A stretch of 39,176 bases of DNA from JACPYG01 sp038063015. GTDB taxonomy: Bacteria > Patescibacteriota > Minisyncoccia > Minisyncoccales > Staskawiczbacteraceae. The stretch spans positions 1-39,176 of the forward strand of contig JBBTVX010000014.1 of the NCBI GenBank assembly GCA_038063015.1, written 5' to 3'. The translations under genes were made by a program, and so were the position numbers. Every line of letters starts with the position of its first letter. Position 1 is the stretch's first letter. Of this stretch, positions 1-7,850 are shown one piece after another. The notes beneath the pieces are model-generated. The model did not search any database, was not told the DNA's origin, and saw only the letters and a list, made by a program, of their open reading frames with translations.

Positions 1-71
1 AGCGGGTAACGGGAATCGAACCCGTGTCATATCCTTGGGAAGGATATGTTCTACCACTGAACCATACCCGC
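1..71 (-). tRNA. tRNA-Gly (anticodon CCC)
   Basis: Read on the minus strand this folds as a complete 71-nt tRNA. The acceptor stem pairs GCGGGTA with TACCCGC and is followed by a U discriminator. The D arm holds GTGGTAGAAC, the anticodon stem is TATCC/GGATA around the loop TTCCCAA (anticodon CCC), and the T arm has GGTTCGATTCC. It decodes GGG glycine codons. No CCA is encoded inside the window. Its 5' end overlaps the last 21 nt of the upstream FtsB/DivIC-like gene on the same strand. Confidence 0.93.
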
Positions 72-470
72 AATTATATTGCTAAACCACCCTAACCAAT
101 TTTTTGGATTCCAATAATTTTTGCTGATATTTATTTCTTCTTTTTGCTGTGGTTTGGACATTATAAAGCTTACTACTTTTTCGTCCTGTATTTGAAGGTC
201 TAATTCTTCTCTGGCAACCTTTTCTATATAATCTTTATCATCGGCTCTATCTATTCCCTGCTCTAATATATTATTTTTCTTTTGTATCGTCTGAATTTTT
301 TCTTTTAAACTATCTATTTGCAGATTAAATTTCCTTCTATCTTTATACACCTTGATATCCGCAAAAACTAAAAATATAATTATTATTAGTAAAAAAATCT
401 TAATAAAATGGGAAGAAAAAAAACTATCGGAGGCGTCGCGCTTTTGTTTTTTCTTAAAATTTGCTACCAT
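51..470 (-). CDS. FtsB/DivIC-like septum formation initiator protein
   Basis: A 139-aa bitopic membrane protein. A short basic cytoplasmic N-terminus is followed by one hydrophobic helix (about residues 22-41) and a Lys/Glu/Gln-rich coiled coil (about 43-75) that ends in a VAREELDL-type motif. That is the layout of the DivIC/FtsB family, which links FtsL and FtsQ in the divisome outside the membrane. The tail (residues 100-139) is Trp/Asn-rich and not recognised. The last codons and the TAG stop lie inside the downstream tRNA-Gly, with the stop in the D loop. The family call rests on architecture and the helix/coiled-coil sequence. Confidence 0.7.
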   Translation of the reverse strand: MVANFKKKQKRDASDSFFSSHFIKIFLLIIIIFLVFADIKVYKDRRKFNLQIDSLKEKIQTIQKKNNILEQGIDRADDKDYIEKVAREELDLQIQDEKVVSFIMSKPQQKEEINISKNYWNPKNWLGWFSNIIAGMVQW

Positions 471-524
471 TTACATTAAGAGTAAGATTTTTCAAGTTTA
501 ATTATTATTTAAATCATACACAAT

Positions 525-635
525 ATGAAAAAAATAAAATCAAAAACAATTTTCAGGGTAGTCTGGATTATATTAATAAGTCTTGTCGCTTTAAGTACGG
601 TTATCTGGTCGGCCTCCCCGCTCTTCTTAAGATAA
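525..635 (+). CDS. Small one-helix membrane protein (36 aa)
   Basis: This short ORF opens with MKKIKSKT, continues with a single hydrophobic helix (about residues 9-29, FRVVWIILISLVALSTVIW) and ends SASPLFLR, TAA. A Lys-rich start followed by one membrane span is a pattern I associate with tiny Parcubacteria proteins. It fills the gap between the divergent FtsB-like gene (starts at 470) and the convergent gene ending at 642, leaving only 6 nt after its stop. No Shine-Dalgarno is visible, as for many genes here. A longer ORF overlapping it in another frame (461-664) has no such organisation. Function unknown. Confidence 0.5.
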   Translation: MKKIKSKTIFRVVWIILISLVALSTVIWSASPLFLR

Positions 636-641
636 AACGCG

Positions 642-1184
642 TTATGACGCTCCGATATTTTTAGTGGCGGCTTCGTAAACCGCTAATATTTTTTTTACCT
701 GGTCTATATCTATTTTATAGTCTGGATTATAAACTATAGAATTTCTAGTTTCATGTGCCGATAAAATCTCATCTAAGTTGGGTAATATAATTTTTCCCGC
801 ATTATTAATCAGTTCCTCAAATTTTTCACCCTTGAATCCTCTGTCTTCCAAGAGTTTGTTTAAAAAATCATCTGCCTCTATCAAGGCCAGTTTATATTCC
901 GATTCAACTCCGCTTTCTATTCTTTTTTGAATTTTTTTCCAGCGATTGGCAATTTCCCTGACTCCGTAGGCTTGCCATGAAAAAAATTCTGTGACATCCT
1001 CAATAAACTGATATTTTAAATAACTGGAATTTACCATAAAATAAATAACTGCCACAAAGAAAAACATTGTAAAAAAAACAAAAACCAACTTTACCGGAAA
1101 AAGCATCTCTTGCAAATCAGGAGACGAAATAAAGTAAATAAATTCTTTTATCCCCAATAAATTATAAATAGATTCCCAGCTCAT
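642..1184 (-). CDS. Hypothetical membrane protein, CPR type
   Basis: A 180-aa protein with one strong hydrophobic helix (about residues 29-51) and a charged helical domain containing WKKIQKRIESG and LIEADDFLNKLLEDRGFKG. The C-terminal part, with LPNLDEILSAHETRNSIVYNPDY, resembles an uncharacterised family often seen in Parcubacteria, but I cannot assign a function. It starts 9 nt downstream of the gatA stop, so it is probably co-transcribed with gatCA. No catalytic motif is visible. Confidence 0.7.
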   Translation of the reverse strand: MSWESIYNLLGIKEFIYFISSPDLQEMLFPVKLVFVFFTMFFFVAVIYFMVNSSYLKYQFIEDVTEFFSWQAYGVREIANRWKKIQKRIESGVESEYKLALIEADDFLNKLLEDRGFKGEKFEELINNAGKIILPNLDEILSAHETRNSIVYNPDYKIDIDQVKKILAVYEAATKNIGAS

Positions 1185-1193
1185 ATTATTCTA

Positions 1194-2624
1194 TTATACC
1201 ATTTTTTCAATAAAAGAGGCTACGCTCAAAATTTTATTCTCTTGAAAATGATTGCCGATTATTTGAAGACCTACTGGCAAATTCTCGCCCTGAGCTTGCC
1301 GAAGGGTTCCCGCAGGCATAGACAAAGCCGGAAGCCCGGCTAATTTTACGCCGGCTGTATAAATATCAACCAAATACATAGAAAGCGGGTCGTCGGCTTT
1401 TTCTCCGATATTAAATGCTGGGAAAGGAGCGACTGGACAAAATATTAAATCAACTTTTGCAAATGCGTTTATAAAATCCTGCTTTACCAGTTGGCGTACT
1501 TCTTGCGCTCTTCTGTAATAAGCGTCATAATATCCGGACGACAGACTGTGCGCTCCCAGCATAATCCTTCTTTTAGGTTCTGACCCAAATCCCTTTCCCC
1601 TGCTTTTTGAATAAACATCCAATAAACTTTTCGGAGACTGGTCTGAAAAACCGTATTTTATTCCGTCAAATCTAGCCAAATTAGAAGATGCTTCAGACGG
1701 CACAATAATGTAATAGCAAGCAGTTGAATACTTTGTGTTAGGAAGTGAAATTTCTTTGATTTCAGCTCCCTGTTCTTCCGCTTTTTTAATTGAATCTTCA
1801 ATTATTTTTTTAACTTCTTTATCTAGGCCTTCTGTAAAATATTCTTTCGGCACCCCGATTTTTAAACCCTTTAAACCAACGTCTGAATTTTCAAAATTAT
1901 AATCTGCTGATGTGGCATCCATGGGGTCTTTTCCGCAAATCGCTTTAAATACTATTTTTATATCTTCAATGTTTTTTGCCATTGGTCCTATCTGATCTAA
2001 AGATGAAGCATGAGCAATCAGACCGTAACGGGAAACAGACCCGTATGTCGGATTTAATCCTGCTATTCCACAGAAAGAAGCAGGCAGGCGAATTGATCCT
2101 CCTGTGTCAGAACCCAAAGAAAAACATGCCTCAAGGGCAGCTACAGCCGCCGCCGACCCTCCCGAGCTTCCGCCTGCAACCCGGTTTTTGTCATAAGGAT
2201 TTTTTACAACTCCGAAAGCTGAGTTTTCGGTGGAGGCGCCCATTGTGAATTCATCTGTGTTTGTTTTTCCCAAAATAACGCTTCCTTGTTCTTTAAGTTT
2301 TTTTATTACTGTTGCGTCATAAGGAGCAATATAATTTTCTAAAATTTTTGAAGCGGCTGTGCAAATTTGACCTTCAACCAAAATCGCATCCTTTATCGCG
2401 CAGGGAATTCCGGTTAATTCAGAAAAATTTCCCGAAGAGATTTTTTCATCGGCAAATTCCGCTTGCGCCATTGCCGATTCCTCTGCCACAGACAAATAAG
2501 CGTTAATATCCTTATCTATTTTTTTAATCTGTTTTAAATAAGCCGAAGCAAGCTCTTTACTGGAAAACTCTTTCTTTTTTAGCCGTTCGTGCGCTTCTTT
2601 AATTGTAAAATTAATTAAATCCAT
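1194..2624 (-). CDS. gatA: Asp/Glu-tRNA(Asn/Gln) amidotransferase subunit A
   Basis: A 476-aa amidase-signature enzyme. GatA releases ammonia from glutamine so that the GatCAB complex can convert Glu-tRNA(Gln) (or Asp-tRNA(Asn)) to the amidated form. The catalytic Lys lies in GIPCAIKDAI, the cis-Ser in AGGSSGGSAAAVAA, and the nucleophilic Ser in SLGSDTGGSIRLPA. Length is normal. gatC lies immediately upstream with a 16-nt gap; gatB is not in the window. Near the C-terminus, between SMPAG and LPVGLQIIG, the enzyme carries an extra TLRQAQGEN peptide encoded by a repeat element at 1284-1306. Confidence 0.96.
   Translation of the reverse strand: MDLINFTIKEAHERLKKKEFSSKELASAYLKQIKKIDKDINAYLSVAEESAMAQAEFADEKISSGNFSELTGIPCAIKDAILVEGQICTAASKILENYIAPYDATVIKKLKEQGSVILGKTNTDEFTMGASTENSAFGVVKNPYDKNRVAGGSSGGSAAAVAALEACFSLGSDTGGSIRLPASFCGIAGLNPTYGSVSRYGLIAHASSLDQIGPMAKNIEDIKIVFKAICGKDPMDATSADYNFENSDVGLKGLKIGVPKEYFTEGLDKEVKKIIEDSIKKAEEQGAEIKEISLPNTKYSTACYYIIVPSEASSNLARFDGIKYGFSDQSPKSLLDVYSKSRGKGFGSEPKRRIMLGAHSLSSGYYDAYYRRAQEVRQLVKQDFINAFAKVDLIFCPVAPFPAFNIGEKADDPLSMYLVDIYTAGVKLAGLPALSMPAGTLRQAQGENLPVGLQIIGNHFQENKILSVASFIEKMV
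1284..1306. repeat. Repeat element inside gatA
   Basis: The minus strand reads CCCTTCGGCAAGCTCAGGG followed by CGAG. It is an imperfect inverted repeat (CCCT/AGGG ends) and much richer in GC than the surrounding gene. In the GatA frame it encodes LRQAQGE, a peptide I recognise as the usual translation of a dispersed repeat in many CPR genomes. It falls in a surface turn between two conserved segments, so the enzyme should still fold. Confidence 0.65.
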
Positions 2625-2640
2625 AATCTTATTTCCGCGA

Positions 2641-2919
2641 CTAAAATATTGATTTCACTTTAATATAGTCGTCTTTTTTCTCCGGTGTCGCCGCCAATAA
2701 TTTGTCTGCCAATCCGCTTTTTTTTGATTCGTCTTTGCGCAAGGAGCTCGCCCCGCGGTAAAAATTTTCTTTAAAATTTTTACTTTGCGGGGCTTTTTTC
2801 AACAGATTAAAATAATCCAAAATAGCAGACAAATCTTTCTGCATTTTTATTGTTTCTTTTTCAGTTAATTCCAATCGCGCCAGCTTGGCTATATGTTTTA
2901 CCTCGTCTTTTGAAATCAT
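2641..2919 (-). CDS. gatC: Asp/Glu-tRNA(Asn/Gln) amidotransferase subunit C
   Basis: A 92-aa small subunit that holds GatA and GatB together. The N-terminal helix pair (EVKHIAKLARLELTEKE, then LSAILDYFNLL) is the classical GatC signature. Its gene precedes gatA by 16 nt and follows mreB by 9 nt. The middle linker, which normally carries a PTSH...NVFRED-like stretch, is here replaced by about 15 residues (QSKNFKENFYRGASS) written by a long palindrome at 2750-2793. Length remains typical of the family. Confidence 0.92.
   Translation of the reverse strand: MISKDEVKHIAKLARLELTEKETIKMQKDLSAILDYFNLLKKAPQSKNFKENFYRGASSLRKDESKKSGLADKLLAATPEKKDDYIKVKSIF
2750..2793. repeat. Long palindromic element inside gatC
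   Basis: GCCCCGC at 2750-2756 pairs with GCGGGGC at 2787-2793, and GTAAAAATTTT at 2758-2768 pairs with AAAATTTTTAC at 2773-2783, with a small internal bulge and a CTTT loop. The whole hairpin is in frame in gatC and encodes roughly residues 43-57. A 7-bp plus 11-bp stem is not expected from ordinary coding sequence. Confidence 0.8.
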
Positions 2920-2928
2920 AATAAAATT

Positions 2929-3990
2929 TTAAAAAGGCGGCTCTCCTTCCTCGTCTCTATTCATTACCTGGGCTAATGTTTCTATATTTTCTAATGCTAT
3001 CCCCGCTCCCCTCACTACTGCGGTTAACGGGTCATCAATAATTTTACAAGGTATCTTCGTTTCTCTTGAAATCAAAACATCTAAACCTCTCAGCAAAGAA
3101 CCGCCCCCGGCCAAATAAATGCCATTTGACATAACATCGGCCAACAATTCTGGGGGCGTTTCTTCAATTGTTATCTTAATGGCCGCAATGATTTGTTTTA
3201 CTGATTTATCCAAAGCGCGCTGGACATCGTCATTAAAAATAATAACTTCCTCTGGCAAACCTGTAATCAAATTTCTTCCGCGCATCGGCATTTCTTTTTT
3301 CTCTTTTAAGGGCAAAGCAGAACCTATGTTTATTTTAATCAATTCTGCTGTTCTTTCTCCGATTAATAATTTATATTCTTTCTGAGCAAACTGAACAATA
3401 TCGTCATTGAGTTTGTCGCCGGCAACCCTTATGCTTCTGTAAGTAACAATTCCTCCGAGAGAAATTACCGCCACCTCCGTTGTGCCTCCGCCAATATCAA
3501 CTATAAAATTTCCTCCTGCTTCTTGAATTGGAAGCTTTGCCCCAATAGCCGAAGCCAATGGTTCTTCAATCAAAAAAACCGTTCTCGCTCCAGCTGATTT
3601 GGCGGCGTCTCTTACCGCCTTTCTTTCAACTTCTGTGACTCCGCAAGGGATGCCGATAATAATTCTTGGCAAAAATCCTAATCCAAATATTTTTTTACTG
3701 GAAGCGGCTGTCTTTTCAATGAAATATTTCAACATTTGTTCTGTTACTTCAAAATCAGAAATAACGCCATTGACCAACGGTCTTGTGGCTGTAATGTAAG
3801 AAGGGGTTTTGCCTACCATTTTTTTTGCCTCTTCGCCAATAGCTAAAATCTGCCCCGTTTTATTATTAAGCGCGACTACAGATGGCTCATTAATAATTAT
3901 TCCCCTATCTTTAACATAAACCAAAGAATTAGCCGTACCCAAATCAATAGCCATATCTATTGATAAAAAAGAAAAAAGTTTTTTAAGCAT
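2929..3990 (-). CDS. mreB: Rod shape-determining protein MreB (copy 1)
   Basis: A 353-aa actin-like ATPase that polymerises under the membrane and guides side-wall peptidoglycan synthesis. The phosphate-1 motif is in MAIDLGTANSLVYV, phosphate-2 in FIVDIGGGTTEVAVISLGG, and the adenosine motif in GIYLAGGGSLLRG. The N-terminus (MLKKLFSFLS) could be an amphipathic membrane anchor. It overlaps the 3' end of proS by 8 nt, implying coupled translation, and is followed by gatC. A second MreB lies about 4 kb away at 7847-8854. Confidence 0.95.
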   Translation of the reverse strand: MLKKLFSFLSIDMAIDLGTANSLVYVKDRGIIINEPSVVALNNKTGQILAIGEEAKKMVGKTPSYITATRPLVNGVISDFEVTEQMLKYFIEKTAASSKKIFGLGFLPRIIIGIPCGVTEVERKAVRDAAKSAGARTVFLIEEPLASAIGAKLPIQEAGGNFIVDIGGGTTEVAVISLGGIVTYRSIRVAGDKLNDDIVQFAQKEYKLLIGERTAELIKINIGSALPLKEKKEMPMRGRNLITGLPEEVIIFNDDVQRALDKSVKQIIAAIKITIEETPPELLADVMSNGIYLAGGGSLLRGLDVLISRETKIPCKIIDDPLTAVVRGAGIALENIETLAQVMNRDEEGEPPF

Positions 3991-5248
3991 AAATAATTTT
4001 AAACAACTGACTAATCTTTACTAACTTCGCGCTATTCTTGCCTCTCTCTTTTACTTCAACTGAATTTATCTTCAATGTTTTTTCACTTATAACAATCCTA
4101 TATGGAATCCCGATTAAATCCGCTTCTGCAAACTTTTCTCCAACTGACTTATTCTGTCTATCGTCATATAATACCTGAATGTTATTTTTTTTCAATTCTT
4201 GATATATTTTTTCTGTCGTTGCCTTAATTTTTTTATTGTCTTCGACTGGAATTAAATGGACTAAAAAAGGAGCAACTGCTTTTGGCCAGACAATTCCCTT
4301 CTCGTCATGGCTTGTTTCAACTATGGCGCCCATAAGCCTGCTCAAGCCAATCCCAAAGCAACCCATAACAACTGGCTTTTCTGAACCATCTTTGTCTTTA
4401 AATTTTAAATCAAAAGGCAAAGAATATTTTGTTCCCAACTTAAATATATTGCCAACTTCAACTGCTTTTTTTTCTTCAAATTCGACCCCTTTGCAATTAG
4501 GGCATTCTTTATTTCCCCCTATTATCTCTTTATTAATCGCCGTTTGGCATTTTTTGCAAATATAGATTATGTCCTCCCCCGCTTCTGTAATTGTTTGAAA
4601 TTCATCGGAATATTTTGAAAAGCTTCCGCCGGAAGACAAAGTTCTATAAGTGATCGGATTTTTTCCTGTTTTATAAATGCCACACTCTTTAAAAATGTTA
4701 AAATAAACTTTGAGCATTTTTTCATAATATTTATCCAAGTCCTCCTGGGTTGCGTGAAAAGAATAAAGGTCTTTCATTGAAAATTCTCTTGTTCTCAAAA
4801 TTCCTGATTTTGCCCTTAACTCGTCTCTAAATTTTGTTTGAATCTGAAAAAGAGAAATGGGCAAATCTTTATATGAAAAAATATTCTTTTTTGCTAATGG
4901 AGAAACAACCTCTTCGTGAGTGGGACCCATGGCATATTCTTTATCGCCGTTTCCTTTTATTTTAAAAAGTATATCTAATGTTTCCCATCTGCCAGTTTTT
5001 TGCCAATTTTCTTTTGGCTGTAAAACTGGCATTAGAACTTCTTGGCCATTAGCCGGACTTCGTTCCATATTTTCCCTTATAATTTTTTCAATATTTTTTA
5101 AAACTTTATAGCCTAAAGGCAAAAATGTATAAACGCCGGCCATTAACTGGTCAACAAATCCCGCCCGTACTAAAAGGTCATGCGAAACCGACTCTGTTTC
5201 TGATGATTTATTTTTATTAGTTTTATAAAAAAGTTTAGATTGCAACAT
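3983..5248 (-). CDS. proS: Prolyl-tRNA synthetase, short form with zinc ribbon
   Basis: A 421-aa class II synthetase that charges tRNA-Pro. Motif 1 lies near GVYTFLPLGYKVL, motif 2 in TKFRDELRAKSGILRTREFSMKDLYSF, motif 3 in VMGCFGIGLSRLMGAI, and the C-terminal part (about 320-421) is an anticodon-binding domain. Bacterial-type ProRS normally carries a roughly 180-aa editing insert between motifs 2 and 3. Here that space holds only a compact segment with CxxC...CxxC (C231, C234, C249, C252), which looks like a zinc ribbon. Cis editing of mischarged Ala-tRNA(Pro) is therefore probably absent. The gene sits between rseP and mreB. Confidence 0.94.
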   Translation of the reverse strand: MLQSKLFYKTNKNKSSETESVSHDLLVRAGFVDQLMAGVYTFLPLGYKVLKNIEKIIRENMERSPANGQEVLMPVLQPKENWQKTGRWETLDILFKIKGNGDKEYAMGPTHEEVVSPLAKKNIFSYKDLPISLFQIQTKFRDELRAKSGILRTREFSMKDLYSFHATQEDLDKYYEKMLKVYFNIFKECGIYKTGKNPITYRTLSSGGSFSKYSDEFQTITEAGEDIIYICKKCQTAINKEIIGGNKECPNCKGVEFEEKKAVEVGNIFKLGTKYSLPFDLKFKDKDGSEKPVVMGCFGIGLSRLMGAIVETSHDEKGIVWPKAVAPFLVHLIPVEDNKKIKATTEKIYQELKKNNIQVLYDDRQNKSVGEKFAEADLIGIPYRIVISEKTLKINSVEVKERGKNSAKLVKISQLFKIIYA

Positions 5249-5269
5249 ATTTTTAAAATTTTATTTTTA

Positions 5270-6400
5270 TTACCTTTGCAAACTTGATTTTAAAAATTCG
5301 GAAAGCCGGGGTATGTCAAATTTTATTGTCACAAAAAGAGACATAGCAATTAGCAAAAAGAAAAATACAACCGTGATATTTTGTTCAACTTTTGTGGAAA
5401 CCGGTTTTCCCTTTATTTTTTCTATGGCTAAAAATATTAGTTTTCCTCCGTCTAGAGCCGGAATCGGAAATAAATTAAATATTGCCACAAAAACGGAAAT
5501 TGACGCTATAAAATATAAAAAGAAACCTGGCCCAAAACTTACTGCGTTAGCTAAAAATATCGTAATGCCAATAGGACCGGCTAAAGCGGCTCCCTCTGGA
5601 ACGCCCTTACCCTTAAACAAATCTGTAAAAACAGTAAAAAGTCCCTGCACCGCCTTTATTGTGATTTCTCCAGTATAAAGCGTTCCTTTAATTGGCGCCT
5701 GATACCAAGGATATTTTTTAATAAGAGTGCCTACTCTTTCAAGTCCCACTCCTAACGCTCCCTGTCCTTGCGGAGTTTGAACTCTGGGAATTAATGATGT
5801 CTCAATAGTTTTACCTTGCCTCTCAACTATTAAGGTTATTTGTTGACCGGCTTTTTCTTTTGTAAAATCCTGAACATCTTTTATTTTATTAATTTTTATT
5901 TCTGCATCTTTAAATTTAAAACCCAAAAGCGCGTCTCCTGCCGCCAACCCCGCTGATTGAGCTGGAGAATCCGGAGAAATTGAAATAACTTGAACTTTTA
6001 CATTAGTTAACCCAGCAACATCTTGATCGCCAACAGGGACGTCGGCCCCTATGGCAAAAACAACGGAAAAAAGAATTATGGAAGCAACCCAAAAAGCAGC
6101 CACTCCCCCAATAATAATAAGGACTCTTTTCCAAATGGTTAGGTTTGAAAAACTTCTATAATCATCTACATCGCCTTCTTCTCCATATATTTTTACAAAA
6201 GCGCCCAATGGCAAAAGATTTATAGAATAAAGAGTTTCGCCAAATTTCTTGCCAAAAATTCTTGGCGGATAACCTATACCGAACTCTTCAACTTTCACTC
6301 CAAACTTTTTAGCTATAATAAAATGCCCGAATTCATGAATTATCATCAAAGCGATTAAACTGAGAAAAGCAATTATTAACATTAAAATAGTAGACAACAT
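5270..6400 (-). CDS. rseP: Site-2 zinc metalloprotease, RseP/M50 family
   Basis: A 376-aa intramembrane protease. HEFGH (H22, E23, H26) in the first membrane helix and NLFPIPALDGGKL near the C-terminus form the two halves of the M50 active site. Membrane helices lie at about residues 1-20, 90-115, 290-315 and 345-365. Between them is a PDZ-like domain (VISISPDSPAQSAGLAAGDALLGF). The family cleaves membrane-anchored regulators or signal-peptide remnants; the substrate here is unknown. It lies between frr and proS, an arrangement close to the frr-dxr-rseP-proS cluster of many bacteria but without dxr. Confidence 0.92.
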   Translation of the reverse strand: MLSTILMLIIAFLSLIALMIIHEFGHFIIAKKFGVKVEEFGIGYPPRIFGKKFGETLYSINLLPLGAFVKIYGEEGDVDDYRSFSNLTIWKRVLIIIGGVAAFWVASIILFSVVFAIGADVPVGDQDVAGLTNVKVQVISISPDSPAQSAGLAAGDALLGFKFKDAEIKINKIKDVQDFTKEKAGQQITLIVERQGKTIETSLIPRVQTPQGQGALGVGLERVGTLIKKYPWYQAPIKGTLYTGEITIKAVQGLFTVFTDLFKGKGVPEGAALAGPIGITIFLANAVSFGPGFFLYFIASISVFVAIFNLFPIPALDGGKLIFLAIEKIKGKPVSTKVEQNITVVFFFLLIAMSLFVTIKFDIPRLSEFLKSSLQR

Positions 6401-6415
6401 AAATTTAAATTTTAA

Positions 6416-6973
6416 TTAAATTAATTCGTTTTTTTTCTTTTCTATCAAGTTCTTTATTTTTTCCGCATAATCATCAACTGCTTTTTGAAGCTCGTCTTTA
6501 CCCCTGAATTTATCGTCTTCTGATATTTTCTTTTCCTTTTGAGCTCGCTGAATCTCGTTCCAGGCCTCTTCTCTCCAATGCCTGATTGTTTTTCTTGTTT
6601 GTTCTGCTTTTTCGTTTAATGTTTTAACAAGCGCCTGCCTGTATTCTTCTGTCAAAAGAGGCAAATTTAAACGTATGATATTTTTATCAACAACAGCTGA
6701 CATACCCAGTCCTGATTGTGAAATTGCTTTTTCTATCGGCTCAATATATGAAATATCCCATGGTTGTATTACTATTTGATTTGACTGAGGACTAGAAATA
6801 GCTCCTAATTGTTTTAGGGCGAATTTTGAGCCGAAAGCATTGACTTCAATATCTTCAACTAAAGCCGGGGTAGCCCTTGAAGTGCGCAGCTTGGTTATTT
6901 CTCCTTCTAAAAATTTAAACGCCTTATCCAACTCTGGTTTAATTTTATCAATAAATTCTTTGTATGTACCCAT
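6416..6973 (-). CDS. frr: Ribosome recycling factor
   Basis: A 185-aa, normal-length RRF, which with EF-G splits post-termination ribosomes. The three-helix domain carries FLEGEITKLRTSRATPALVEDIEV at the N-terminus and LTEEYRQALVKTLNEKAEQTRKTIRHWREEAWNEI at the C-terminus, both diagnostic. It starts 4 nt after the holB-like stop. A strong Shine-Dalgarno (GGAGGTG) lies about 7 nt upstream of the ATG, inside the end of the previous gene. Confidence 0.97.
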   Translation of the reverse strand: MGTYKEFIDKIKPELDKAFKFLEGEITKLRTSRATPALVEDIEVNAFGSKFALKQLGAISSPQSNQIVIQPWDISYIEPIEKAISQSGLGMSAVVDKNIIRLNLPLLTEEYRQALVKTLNEKAEQTRKTIRHWREEAWNEIQRAQKEKKISEDDKFRGKDELQKAVDDYAEKIKNLIEKKKNELI

Positions 6974-6977
6974 ATAT

Positions 6978-7850
6978 TTACACCTCCATTAATAATATTT
7001 CTAAAGCCAATTTGGGACTGGCATTAGTTAAAGATGTTTGCGTATTAATATTTTCTATTAAATTTATAACTTGTTTAATCTTTAAAACTGGATAATTATC
7101 AGCCTCTTTGCCAGCTGGCGAATTGCCTGCCCCGATTTTGGCAAGCAATAATTGCCTAAAATATTTTAGCAGAGGTTCTAAAATGTCCTTAACTTTCTGT
7201 TTTTCAAAATCAATGGACTTAACATATTTAAATTTTTCCGAAAAATCCGAATTAATGACTTTTAGCAACTCTGATAAAATTGTTTGTTCTTTTGCTAATT
7301 TTTCAGGATCTGGCTGAAAATTTTTAGAGCGGAAAAACTTTAATGTCTGGCATCGAGAAGAAATAGTTGGTAAAAGCATATCTGGCTTTGAGGTAATCAA
7401 AAATAAAATAGTTTTTCCTTTTGGCTCTTCAAGAGTTTTTAAAAAACAACTCTGGGCTTCCTGGTTCATTTCTTCGGCTCCATCTATAATCACTGCCTTA
7501 AAAAAACCGTAATACGATTTATAACTTAAAAAATTAAGCGTCTCTCTTATTTGCAAAATTTCTATTTCGTTTTTATCTTCTTTCTTGGTTATTATTTTTA
7601 AATCCGGAAAACTTCCCTTGTCTATCGCTTGGCAACTAAAACATTTCTGGCATGCTTGCCCGCCGAAGTCTTGGCGAGGGCGGGGAACATTTTTTCTATC
7701 TTGGCAGTTGATAAACTTTACAAATTCTTTTGCTAATCTCTTTTTCCCAAGCTGTCCCTCCCCGACAAATAAATAGGCATGGCTAAGTTTTTCTAATTCA
7801 AATTTTTTTCTTAAAAAATCCCATTGTTTTTGGTGCCCGATTATCATCAC
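6978..7850 (-). CDS. holB: DNA polymerase III delta-prime subunit (HolB-like)
   Basis: A 290-aa clamp-loader ATPase-fold protein. An HAYLFVGEGQLGKKRLA segment replaces the Walker A region, and CFLKTLEEPKGKTILFLITSKPDMLLPTISSRCQTLKF carries the partner-contacting SRC motif. It works with DnaX and HolA to load the beta clamp. The small zinc module is recognisable by C49, C67, C70 and C73, but the space between the first two Cys is enlarged by VPRPRQDFGGQA, encoded by a palindromic element. The 5' end overlaps mreB copy 2 by 4 nt, and frr follows 4 nt after the stop. Confidence 0.88.
   Translation of the reverse strand: MMIIGHQKQWDFLRKKFELEKLSHAYLFVGEGQLGKKRLAKEFVKFINCQDRKNVPRPRQDFGGQACQKCFSCQAIDKGSFPDLKIITKKEDKNEIEILQIRETLNFLSYKSYYGFFKAVIIDGAEEMNQEAQSCFLKTLEEPKGKTILFLITSKPDMLLPTISSRCQTLKFFRSKNFQPDPEKLAKEQTILSELLKVINSDFSEKFKYVKSIDFEKQKVKDILEPLLKYFRQLLLAKIGAGNSPAGKEADNYPVLKIKQVINLIENINTQTSLTNASPKLALEILLMEV
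7659..7684. repeat. Palindromic element inside holB-like gene
   Basis: The inverted repeat CCCGCC...GGCGGG encloses GAAGTCTTGGCGAG. On the minus strand it is read as PRPRQDFGGQ in the HolB frame (about residues 56-65). The GC-rich block stands out from the AT-rich gene. I recognise the GCCAAGACTTCGGCGGG core as a dispersed CPR repeat; copy number must be counted on the whole genome. Confidence 0.68.

Noticed and set aside
461..664. 67-aa plus-strand frame
   Set aside because: It overlaps the more convincing 36-aa membrane peptide in another frame, begins inside the divergent FtsB-like gene and shows no domain or helix.
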